DNA from: a halophilic archaeon SHRA6
GTDB taxonomy: Archaea; Halobacteriota; Halobacteria; Halobacteriales; Haloferacaceae
Assembly: GCA_005239175.1 (NCBI GenBank)
Contig: SOPS01000001.1
Span: forward strand, 372,001-436,000
Direction of reading: 5' to 3'
DNA length: 64,000 bases
The notes beneath the pieces are model-generated. The model did no database searches and was not told where the DNA came from. It saw nothing but the letters and a program-made list of their open reading frames with translations. The position numbers were made by a program, and so were the translations under genes. Of this stretch, positions 16,744 to 23,567 are shown one piece after another (positions within the stretch are counted from its first letter, which is position 1; every line of letters begins with the position of its first letter).

Positions 16744-18423
16744 TTACTCCACCGAGACGTTGTTGTGATCGGTGAAGATCTGGACTTCTGTCGAGATCGC
16801 GTGTGCGCTGAAGTCGCTCACACGGTCGTGGATGCCGTAGGAGTTGTTCAGATTGTACGCCGGGATGTGTACGCGGTTTTCGAGCAGCGTCGTCGTCGCC
16901 TCGATGTAGAGCTGTCGGCGTTCCTCACGGTCCGCAGACTCACGTGCCTGCGTGAGCTTTTCGGACGCCTCGTCGTAGTCGTGGAACGTGCCATTGGTGA
17001 CACCTTCTGTCTCCTGGCTGAGTAGTTGGTATGCGAATGCGTCCGGATCTGGCGAACCAGACCATCCAAGCGTGTACATATTGAAGTCGTCCTCGCTGCC
17101 GGTGACGTACAGATCAAGGAACGTCCCCCAGTCGAGCCGCTGGACTTGGACGTTCTCGAAGCCGACGTTCTGCAGCCCGTCGCCGATCGAGACACCGATC
17201 TGTTCGCGCATGTCGTCCGGCGGAACGATAATCCGCCAGTCGTAATCGAAGTCCATGCCTGCTTCATTGAACAGCGATTCGGCCTCGTCGAGGTCACGAT
17301 CGTGTTGGATCTCGCCCCACTCGTCGAGCGGGAAGTCCCACTCCTCGGCGAGCGTTCGCGGGTACGGGCTGACCTGTCTGAGTCCCGAGGGCTCGACGAA
17401 GTTCTCGATCGCCTGGTCCATCGAGAAGCAGTAGTCGACTGCCTCCCGCACCATCGGATCCGCAGTTGGTCCTTCGTTGCAGTTGAACGCGAGGTAGAAG
17501 TAGCCGACGCCCGGCTCCTCGTCAATTGAGGCGTTTTCGTTCCCCTCGACAGTCTCGTACAGCTGCGGTGGGATCGTCTCGATAATGTCGACGTTGCCGG
17601 TTTCGAGTTCGGTGACCCGCGTGGTCTGTTCTTCGATCGGGTCGAACTCGATCGTCGCGACATTCGGAAGCCCGTTGTCGTCGTCCCAGTAGTCGTCCCA
17701 GCGTTCGAGCGTCGCAAAGTCTTCGGGTTCCCACTCGACGAGCTGGTACGGTCCGGAGGTGACCGGGTCGGTATTGTACGCTTCGCGGTCTTCCTGACGG
17801 ACCGAGGCGTTGACGACGCTACGGACGAGTGACACTTCGAAGGCACCATACGGGAACTTCAGGTCGACCTGCACCGTGTTCTCGTCGATCGCTTCGGCCG
17901 TGTCAATCATATCGAGCTCGGAGGCGTTTCCAGTCTCTTCTTCGACCGGCGCCACCAGCGTATGGATGACGTCCTCGGCAGTGACCGGATCGCCGTTTTG
18001 GAACATCGCGTTTTCTTCGAGCGGGATGATATACCGGGTTCCGTCGCGCTCGACTGTTGGTGAATCGGAAGCGATCTGTGGGGCAATACCGACGGTATCT
18101 GTGAATTCGTAGAGACCGTCGTAGATCTGTCCAGCAATCTGCGCCGACGGGACGTCGTTGAGGACGATCGGGTCCAAGTCGAGGGGACCTTTGACCTGTG
18201 CAAAGTATAGCTCCTGTTGCGGCAGGTCGTCGCCGTTACCGTTGCCGTCGCCATTGCCGTCACCGTTGCCGTTGCCGCCGTTACCGTTACCGCCATTGCC
18301 GTTGCCGTTATCACCGTTACCGTTGCCGTCGCCGGTACAGCCAGCGAGGAGGATCGAGGATGATGCAGCCGCTCCAGTCGCGAGGAGTCGGCGTCGAGTA
18401 AGTTCGTTGCGCTTGCGTGGCAT
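16744..18423 (-). CDS. dppA: dipeptide/oligopeptide ABC transporter substrate-binding lipoprotein (DppA-like)
   Basis: Encodes 559 residues from the ATG at 18423. The Tat signal TRRRLLATGAAASSSILLAGC ends at a lipobox cysteine, so the protein is a membrane-anchored lipoprotein. A low-complexity Gly/Asn/Asp linker of about 40 residues follows, encoded by GNG-type repeats at about 18222-18335. The body is an SBP family 5 fold (YFAQVKGPLDLDPIV onward). It captures peptides or similar solutes and delivers them to DppBCDF. A GTG three codons upstream is possible, but the TATA position favours 18423. Confidence 0.92.
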   Translation of the reverse strand: MPRKRNELTRRRLLATGAAASSSILLAGCTGDGNGNGDNGNGNGGNGNGGNGNGDGNGDGNGNGDDLPQQELYFAQVKGPLDLDPIVLNDVPSAQIAGQIYDGLYEFTDTVGIAPQIASDSPTVERDGTRYIIPLEENAMFQNGDPVTAEDVIHTLVAPVEEETGNASELDMIDTAEAIDENTVQVDLKFPYGAFEVSLVRSVVNASVRQEDREAYNTDPVTSGPYQLVEWEPEDFATLERWDDYWDDDNGLPNVATIEFDPIEEQTTRVTELETGNVDIIETIPPQLYETVEGNENASIDEEPGVGYFYLAFNCNEGPTADPMVREAVDYCFSMDQAIENFVEPSGLRQVSPYPRTLAEEWDFPLDEWGEIQHDRDLDEAESLFNEAGMDFDYDWRIIVPPDDMREQIGVSIGDGLQNVGFENVQVQRLDWGTFLDLYVTGSEDDFNMYTLGWSGSPDPDAFAYQLLSQETEGVTNGTFHDYDEASEKLTQARESADREERRQLYIEATTTLLENRVHIPAYNLNNSYGIHDRVSDFSAHAISTEVQIFTDHNNVSVE

Positions 18424-18443
18424 ACTTATCACTTCTGACCAAT

Positions 18444-18454
18444 CTTAATAAACG
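18444..18454 (-). promoter_or_regulatory. TATA box of the dpp operon
   Basis: On the minus strand the sequence GTTTATTAAGA lies about 25 bases before the ATG at 18423, the spacing of a haloarchaeal TATA box for a leaderless transcript. It supports the choice of the dppA start. No palindromic operator is evident next to it. Confidence 0.55.
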
Positions 18455-18627
18455 TTGCGAAGGGTGCTGGATCCCGAAACCAAACGCAGGAAGATGTAAA
18501 CAAACAACCTGTTAATTGGATAATAGATGAACATATCTATATTGTTAAGAGTTATTCATGATAGTAAATTCATATTCATACAGAACACATCGACATTCAC
18601 ACATCGCGGGTGATGGTTGTTCAGCCG

Positions 18628-18736
18628 ATCGACCGGCGTATTCTCCGCCCATCGACCGGCGTATCCTCCGCCCATCGACCGGCGTGTCCTCCGTCCATCG
18701 ACCGGCGTATCCTCCGCCCATCGACCGGTGTATCCC
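18628..18736. repeat. 23-bp tandem repeat, four full copies and a partial fifth
   Basis: Units begin ATCGACCGGCGTATCCTCCG and end CCC. Copies lie at 18628-18650, 18651-18673, 18674-18696, 18697-18719 and a 17-base partial at 18720-18736. Differences are single-base changes (T for C in copy 1, G for A and T for C in copy 3, T for C in copy 5). A length of 23 shifts the frame each time, so it is not coding. It sits between the dppA promoter and the 3' end of the hydrolase gene (15 bases away). Purpose unknown. Confidence 0.9.
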
Positions 18737-18751
18737 ACGTGGATCGTCGTC

Positions 18752-19498
18752 TCAAGACCGTTCGAGTACCCGATCGAGAAATCGCTCCCACTCCTCTGTC
18801 AGGCGATCGCGTGCGGTCGCGTCGTCGACCGCCGGGGAACCATCACCGCGTTGGGGGCCGTACGCACCGAACTGTGCGTGTGTCATTCCCTCCATAGTGA
18901 CGATCGTCGCCTCGGCCGGGAGATTCGATCGGGCCGCACGCTCGGCGTCTGCGTTGATCACCTCATCGTTGCTTCCCTGCACCGACAAGGTTGGAAGCGA
19001 TCGATCTGAGATGTCGACATCACAGTACGCGGCGTGCAACACCAACCCGTCGAGATCGTCGGTTTCGGCGGCATAGCGGCAGGCGGCCGCGCCACCGAGA
19101 GAGTGACCCCCGACGACCCACCGATCAATTGCGGGATAGTCTGCCCGGACTGAATCAGCCCGATCGACATCGATGATCGCCAACTCAAGCGGGAACGTCG
19201 GGACGATGATCAGGACATCGCGTTCGGCCGCAAGCGGCGCGAGCGTCGGAATGTAGCTCTCGGGATCGACGAGTGCGCCGGGATAGTAGACGATCCCCGT
19301 GGTGGCTTCGGTCACCGGTCCGGAGGCGATCGTGTACCCTCGATCGGAGCGTTCGACGACCACGTCGTCATCGGCTTCAACGGCCGCCACTTGCTCGGGA
19401 TTGGCATCGTAGCTGTAGGCGTCGGCGGCGAGGAGCCCCCCTGCGGCAGCCGCACAGACGAGCACCACAAGCCAAACTGCAATTCGCTCACCGTTCAT
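18752..19498 (-). CDS. membrane-anchored alpha/beta hydrolase
   Basis: Encodes 248 residues from the ATG at 19498 (MNGERIAVWL). One N-terminal transmembrane segment (about residues 6-25) anchors the protein with the enzyme outside. The hydrolase core has the strand GIVYYPGALVDPESYIP, the nucleophile elbow VGGHSLGGAAACRY (Ser) and a histidine in EGMTHAQFGAYG; the acid is probably in VQGSNDEVI. This is the alpha/beta-hydrolase family often called carboxymethylenebutenolidase-like. Substrate unknown. It is divergent from dphB. Confidence 0.8.
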   Translation of the reverse strand: MNGERIAVWLVVLVCAAAAGGLLAADAYSYDANPEQVAAVEADDDVVVERSDRGYTIASGPVTEATTGIVYYPGALVDPESYIPTLAPLAAERDVLIIVPTFPLELAIIDVDRADSVRADYPAIDRWVVGGHSLGGAAACRYAAETDDLDGLVLHAAYCDVDISDRSLPTLSVQGSNDEVINADAERAARSNLPAEATIVTMEGMTHAQFGAYGPQRGDGSPAVDDATARDRLTEEWERFLDRVLERS

Positions 19499-19630
19499 AC
19501 AGAAGAATCTCAGCGCAAGGGCGTATCCGTGTCGGTCATTGTGAGGCGATCGAAACGGTCGGAACTGGCCGTTGAACGCATTTTCGCCCCGAGACGGACG
19601 GCTTAACCTCATTCGGGACCCAGCGCTCGT

Positions 19631-20434
19631 ATGCTCATGTTTGTCGGATTGGGACTGTACGACGAGCGATCGATCACCGTCGAAGGACAGAAAGCGATCC
19701 AGGCGGCCGATCGCGTCTTCGCGGAGTTTTACACCAGTCGACTGGTTGGTGCGACAGTTGCCGACCTTGAGGCTGCACACGGCGTCGACATCGAGGTTCG
19801 CGATCGCGCCGGCGTCGAACAGGACCCTGAGCCGATCCTCGCTGCCGCGGCGGAATCGGACGTGGTCTTTCTAACCGCCGGCGATACGATGATTTCGACG
19901 ACCCACGTCGATCTCCGCATTCGCGCCGAATCGCGCGGGATCAAGACGCGAGTGATCCACGGTGTGACCGCCGAGACGGCCGCAAGCGGGCTCACCGGAC
20001 TGCAGAACTACCGCTTCGGCAAAGCCGTTACACTTCCGTTTCCGTTCGTCCACGGCGGTGATGACGTGCCACAGAGCGTGGTCGACTCAATAGAGGCCAA
20101 CCGTGAGCGAGGCCTGCACACGATCGTCTACCTCGATATCAAAGTCGACTACGTCCCTCGGCGGGGCGGTCCCGACAATCATGAGGAGTTCATGACCGCC
20201 GACTACGCCGCCGAGTTGCTCGCGACGGGCTGGGCCGACGAACTAGGGGTGGTTGTTGGGCGGGCTGGGAGTCCTGAGCCGGTGGTCGCCGCCGATCGGC
20301 TCTCGGCGCTTGCGAAGCGATCGTTCGGTGACCCACTGCACCTGCTCGTGATTCCCGGTGAGATCCACCACGTTGAGGCCGACGCGCTCGCCGCGCTTGC
20401 GGACGCGCCGCGATCGCTGCTGCCGGCCGAATGA
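19631..20434 (+). CDS. dphB: diphthine synthase
   Basis: Encodes 267 residues, the family length. The start MLMFVGLGLYDERSITVEG and the motifs VFLTAGDTMISTTHVDLRI and GLTGLQNYRFG are characteristic of DphB/Dph5, a TIM-unrelated tetrapyrrole-methylase-fold enzyme using SAM. It methylates the modified histidine of elongation factor aEF-2 on the way to diphthamide. It converges on the archaeosortase gene, 19 bases apart. Confidence 0.95.
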   Translation: MLMFVGLGLYDERSITVEGQKAIQAADRVFAEFYTSRLVGATVADLEAAHGVDIEVRDRAGVEQDPEPILAAAAESDVVFLTAGDTMISTTHVDLRIRAESRGIKTRVIHGVTAETAASGLTGLQNYRFGKAVTLPFPFVHGGDDVPQSVVDSIEANRERGLHTIVYLDIKVDYVPRRGGPDNHEEFMTADYAAELLATGWADELGVVVGRAGSPEPVVAADRLSALAKRSFGDPLHLLVIPGEIHHVEADALAALADAPRSLLPAE

Positions 20435-20453
20435 GAACGCGATTCCTCCCTAC

Positions 20454-21482
20454 TCAGTCCGCCTTTGATTGGGCGATCGCCGGATCGATCCCGACTGGTT
20501 CACGCGGGAGATCGAGTGCGGACTGCAGGTCGTGTTCCTCGCCGGTTAGCAGATAGAGGATGTCTTCGGCGACAACGAGCAGCTCAGGCAGCTGGCGGAC
20601 GACGAGATACGCAATGCCCATGAGTGCGATCACCGCGCCGACCTGGCTGAGAATCCGATCGGAGACAAAAAACGACACCCGATAGGGGTTGCTGTCGCCA
20701 AAGAGGAACAGGACAACGTCGGGATACCAGTGCATGAGCTGTCGGCCCGAAACAGTGATGATGAAGATCGTCCGGAGGATGTTGAGCGCGAAGATGATCG
20801 GAATTGAGACTGCAAGCGCACGGAGCTTGCGACCGATCGGGGCTCGAACCGCAGCGATGAGTCCCGAAAAGATCGCCATGCTCCCAATGCCGGTACACGC
20901 GAGCACGACAGAGATCCGGTATCGATAGCCATCTGGGGTGCCGTCGTCGATCACCCACAGAAAGCCGGCCTGGTAGCCTTCGATGCTCTCGGTGAACTCA
21001 GGCGAGTAGCCGAGTGCAGAAATACCGACAGCGGTGAGCTGGGCGACGAACTCGATGAGGACCTGTCGCGGTTCGGGGATGTACACGCCGGCGATCGTCA
21101 TCGCCGGAATCGTCTCGAATGGGAGGTAGATGAGCCCCATCACGCCGATCGCCCGCGAGAGGATAAACAGCGTATCGCGGCCATCGTATAGTTGTTTCGC
21201 GGCGTACAGACACATTGGCAGGGCGATCAAACTGAGAAAGCCCTCCACGTAGCTTTGGTGTTCGAACGCAAAATACGGGAAGACGTTGAGCCAGAACAGC
21301 CCGAAGACGGTGAAGCCGGCGATCGACGTATAGCGGGCGGTGTCAAGGCTGCCGTTTGATCGATGCGCACGCCACTCGAAAAGCCCGGCCGCAATGAAGA
21401 GGCCGGTCGCCGTCCAGATCATCGCGTTCGCGAGCGTGCCGAAGGCAAACACCTCGCTCGCGAGCCACTCGATCGGCGTCAT
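20454..21482 (-). CDS. artA: archaeosortase A
   Basis: Encodes 342 residues from the ATG at 21482; upstream sequence in this frame is a shadow. About eight to nine transmembrane helices. The active site is recognisable: Cys196 in VLACTGIGS, Arg237 in NILRTIF and Arg276 in VSDRILSQ. The spacings 41 and 39 equal those of the catalytic triad described for Haloferax ArtA. The enzyme cleaves PGF-CTERM tails and is linked to prenyl-lipid anchoring of the substrate. At least five candidate substrates are encoded in this window: the BtuF-like protein, the S-layer protein, the two PASYYG proteins and the PGF-pre-PGF protein. Confidence 0.95.
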   Translation of the reverse strand: MTPIEWLASEVFAFGTLANAMIWTATGLFIAAGLFEWRAHRSNGSLDTARYTSIAGFTVFGLFWLNVFPYFAFEHQSYVEGFLSLIALPMCLYAAKQLYDGRDTLFILSRAIGVMGLIYLPFETIPAMTIAGVYIPEPRQVLIEFVAQLTAVGISALGYSPEFTESIEGYQAGFLWVIDDGTPDGYRYRISVVLACTGIGSMAIFSGLIAAVRAPIGRKLRALAVSIPIIFALNILRTIFIITVSGRQLMHWYPDVVLFLFGDSNPYRVSFFVSDRILSQVGAVIALMGIAYLVVRQLPELLVVAEDILYLLTGEEHDLQSALDLPREPVGIDPAIAQSKAD

Positions 21483-21612
21483 TGATAGTGTGGTGGCGAT
21501 CGAGTGATAAATCCCTTGTCGTTCCGTGTGCGGGGCGCGTCCGATCGGGAAAAAGAGACGAAAGCGTCGTTCGTACCGATGATGCAAATACGATCGCGTA
21601 CGAACGAGTAGT

Positions 21613-21909
21613 ATGGAGCACGTATCGGAGATCAAAACACGGCTTCGACAACTCAAGCCGAGATTAGAAGACTCGTATGGAGTCGACGAACTTGCCGTGT
21701 TTGGATCGTGCGCGCGAAACGAAGCAACCGAGGACAGCGATATCGACATTCTTGTTTCGTTTTCGGAGCCGATCGGGCTGTTTGATCTGATGCGACTCGA
21801 AGACGAGATTGCCACAGCACTTGGGCGTGACGTCGATCTGGTGACAGACGGATCGTTGAAGCCACGTATCGGCGAGCGTATTGCCGACGATCTTGTCTAC
21901 GTATCGTAG
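21613..21909 (+). CDS. MNT-type nucleotidyltransferase antitoxin, without HEPN partner
   Basis: Encodes 98 residues. The minimal nucleotidyltransferase motif is ELAVFGSCARNEATEDSDID, with a further acid in GRDVDLVTD. In HEPN-MNT toxin-antitoxin pairs this protein inactivates the HEPN RNase by adding nucleotides to it. A HEPN gene normally follows directly; here the next 120 bases carry no such gene and then the TnpB element begins, so the toxin is missing. It may be an orphan or act on a toxin elsewhere. It is divergent from artA. Confidence 0.8.
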   Translation: MEHVSEIKTRLRQLKPRLEDSYGVDELAVFGSCARNEATEDSDIDILVSFSEPIGLFDLMRLEDEIATALGRDVDLVTDGSLKPRIGERIADDLVYVS

Positions 21910-22032
21910 ACACGGCGGTCGATCGACACGCTGTTGCAGAGTCGAGAGTAGTGAATTCTCTTTATTTTAACAGCGCAATTGCTCGCAGTCAGCGATCGGT
22001 TACTTTCGATCGGTCAGTGAATCACCTCGGGG

Positions 22033-23379
22033 TCAAGCCCCGAGGCTTCCCGTTTCTACGACGTGACTTGCAGACACACGCTGAAAAGTAGCGGTGTCCG
22101 TAGCGTTGACGAGAGCGAAGCTCTCGTTTGCACACCAGAAACGCGTCGCGTTTCTGGGGACGGTCACAGTCTCCACGGGCGTTGATTTGGGCCATCCCAG
22201 CCCTAATTCAGAAAAGCCGCGTTTCAAGACGTTCATCGCCGTCGCAAACGCGCAGCGTTTGCTGCCCGTCAGACACGGTCTGACGACCGCGTTCGCATCC
22301 CTATCCGTTTCAAACCTGCACGAAGGGCAGGAGTGTTCCCTGACCCAGAGGGGTTTCACCGTTTCTACACCGCACGACGCACACTCTTTGGTCGTTCCTC
22401 GTGCTTCAACTTGGACGACGTGACAGCCGTACAGATCGGCCTTGTATTCGAGAAGTGTGATGAATTGTCGCCACGCCGCATCCTGTTTGTTCCGAGCGTT
22501 GTGCGACTGTTCCAACATTCCCTTCACGTTCAAGTCCTCGACGAACACAGCGTCGTACTCTCTAACCAACCACGTCGTGATTTTGTGCTGGTAGTCCAAC
22601 ACTTTCCGGCGAATCCGACGTTTGGCTTTTGCGACTTCGACTCGTTGTTTCTCGTAGTTGCTAGACCCGTGTTCTTTCCGTGAGAGTTTGCGTTGTTCGC
22701 GGCGGAGTCGCTCATACTCGTCTTCAAGATCGAGCCAATCCACGGTCTTCCCATCGCTGGTGTGAATGTAGTTCCGGATGCCGAGGTCGATCCCAATGCT
22801 GTTGCTCGCGTCGAGCGTGTCGAGTGCGGGCTTCTCGGGAACGTGTTCCTCATCAGTTTCGAGACTGAACGAGACGAACCACTCACCAGTCGTCTCCTTC
22901 TTAATCGTGACCTCGTTAATCGTGGCGTGGTCGGGAATTGGTCGGTGGTACCGGATTTTGACCCAGCCGATTTTGCTGAAGCGGACGTACACAAACCTAT
23001 CACAGCCCCTTTTTTCATCAAGGTCGAAACCGGACTGGTTGTACGTCACGCTCCGATAATCAACAGGTGCTTGCCATGTGAGCCGACCGACTTTGTAGCC
23101 TTTCTCTTTGAGTTCACGCAAGACAGTGAGATTGTGGTGGAATCGTGCGACGGTGGCTTGCGCGGCTTTCGAGTGCAGCTCACCAAATATTGGCCACCGC
23201 TGTTTCCACTTGGGAAGTTTGTTGTTTTGGTCGTACTCACTCGGCTTTTCGCCCTTGGGACTGTTCTCGTAGTCCCAACGGACGTGATTGTAGAGTTGGC
23301 GATGAACGTCAAGATGGTATTCTAGTCTGCCCGCTACCTCTTGTGTCGGGTAAGCGTGGTAGCGGTGACTGTATTCCAT
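22033..23379 (-). CDS. tnpB: TnpB (IS605 OrfB) RNA-guided endonuclease with two palindromic in-frame inserts
   Basis: Encodes 448 residues. The RuvC acids are Asp198 (GIDLGI), Glu281 (VFVEDLNVKG) and Asp361 (DRDANA). The zinc ribbon has Cys333/Cys336 and Cys351/Cys354. The expected run DRDANA...NVLKRGF is interrupted by about 17 residues (366-382, VRPCLTGSKRCAFATAM), and a second insert of about 19 residues (407-425, VPRNATRFWCANESFALVN) lies in the C-terminal tail. Each insert is encoded by two perfect palindromes (listed separately). All catalytic residues are kept. TnpB proteins are nicking/cleaving nucleases guided by an RNA derived from the element's right end, which here would include these hairpins. 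Confidence 0.9.
   Translation of the reverse strand: MEYSHRYHAYPTQEVAGRLEYHLDVHRQLYNHVRWDYENSPKGEKPSEYDQNNKLPKWKQRWPIFGELHSKAAQATVARFHHNLTVLRELKEKGYKVGRLTWQAPVDYRSVTYNQSGFDLDEKRGCDRFVYVRFSKIGWVKIRYHRPIPDHATINEVTIKKETTGEWFVSFSLETDEEHVPEKPALDTLDASNSIGIDLGIRNYIHTSDGKTVDWLDLEDEYERLRREQRKLSRKEHGSSNYEKQRVEVAKAKRRIRRKVLDYQHKITTWLVREYDAVFVEDLNVKGMLEQSHNARNKQDAAWRQFITLLEYKADLYGCHVVQVEARGTTKECASCGVETVKPLWVREHSCPSCRFETDRDANAVVRPCLTGSKRCAFATAMNVLKRGFSELGLGWPKSTPVETVTVPRNATRFWCANESFALVNATDTATFQRVSASHVVETGSLGA
22109..22157. repeat. palindrome pair inside tnpB, distal insert
   Basis: Two perfect palindromes: ACGAGAGC-GAA-GCTCTCGT (22109-22127) and CCAGAAACGCG-T-CGCGTTTCTGG (22135-22157), with seven bases between them. 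They encode most of the extra tail segment of TnpB without breaking the frame. Loops of one and three bases would give very stable hairpins in RNA or single-stranded DNA. Confidence 0.9.
22244..22284. repeat. palindrome pair inside tnpB, next to the third RuvC motif
   Basis: Two perfect palindromes: GCAAACGC-GCA-GCGTTTGC (22244-22262) and GTCAGAC-ACG-GTCTGAC (22268-22284), separated by five bases. They encode the segment inserted between DRDANA and NVLKRGF. The arrangement (two hairpins, three-base loops, short spacer) repeats that of the distal insert, although the arm sequences differ. Confidence 0.9.
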
Positions 23380-23481
23380 CGCTGTTTATCGATTATAGAT
23401 GTATTGACTTAATGATTTGTGTCACGAGTTGTCGGCTTCATCCCCGAGGTCAAGCCTCGGGGTATTCGCCTTGGCCGCTGA

Positions 23482-23522
23482 TAAAATAAAAAACGCCCCG
23501 CCGGCACGAGGCCGACGAGGCG
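23482..23522 (-). terminator. intrinsic terminator of the S-layer gene
   Basis: On the minus strand the stem CGCCTCGTCGGC, loop CTCGT and stem GCCGGCGGGGCG pair over 12 positions (two as G-U) and are followed by TTTTTTATTTTAT. The position, 46 bases after the S-layer stop, and the strength suit a highly expressed gene. The left end of the IS1341-type element lies just beyond the T-run. Confidence 0.8.
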
Positions 23523-23567
23523 TGAAAGGGGATCAGTAGGGTGTCCCGAGAGGGACAGTGTTACTGA

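Larger units (their letters stand above)
22017..23470 (-). mobile_element. IS200/IS605-group element of IS1341 type (tnpB only)
   Basis: Holds one tnpB gene and no tnpA, so it depends on a transposase in trans. Both ends carry a subterminal hairpin with a five-base loop: CCTCGGGG-TCAAG-CCCCGAGG at 22025-22045 (right end) and CCCCGAGG-TCAAG-CCTCGGGG at 23442-23462 (left end). In minus-strand direction the right end runs into ...GGTGATTCAC, so the 3' boundary is placed near 22017. The left boundary is uncertain by about 20 bases. The element lies between the orphan MNT gene and the S-layer terminator. Confidence 0.8.

Noticed and set aside
18198-18448. Possible CRISPR-like array in the CCGTTGCCGTTACC repeats
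   Set aside because: These are codons of the Gly/Asn-rich linker of DppA, without regular spacers.
18628-18736. 23-bp repeats as a CRISPR array
   Set aside because: Repeats abut directly with no spacers and no cas genes are in the window.
22033-23379. TnpB as inactive because of the inserts
   Set aside because: All three RuvC acids and four zinc cysteines are present and the frame is intact, so activity cannot be excluded.
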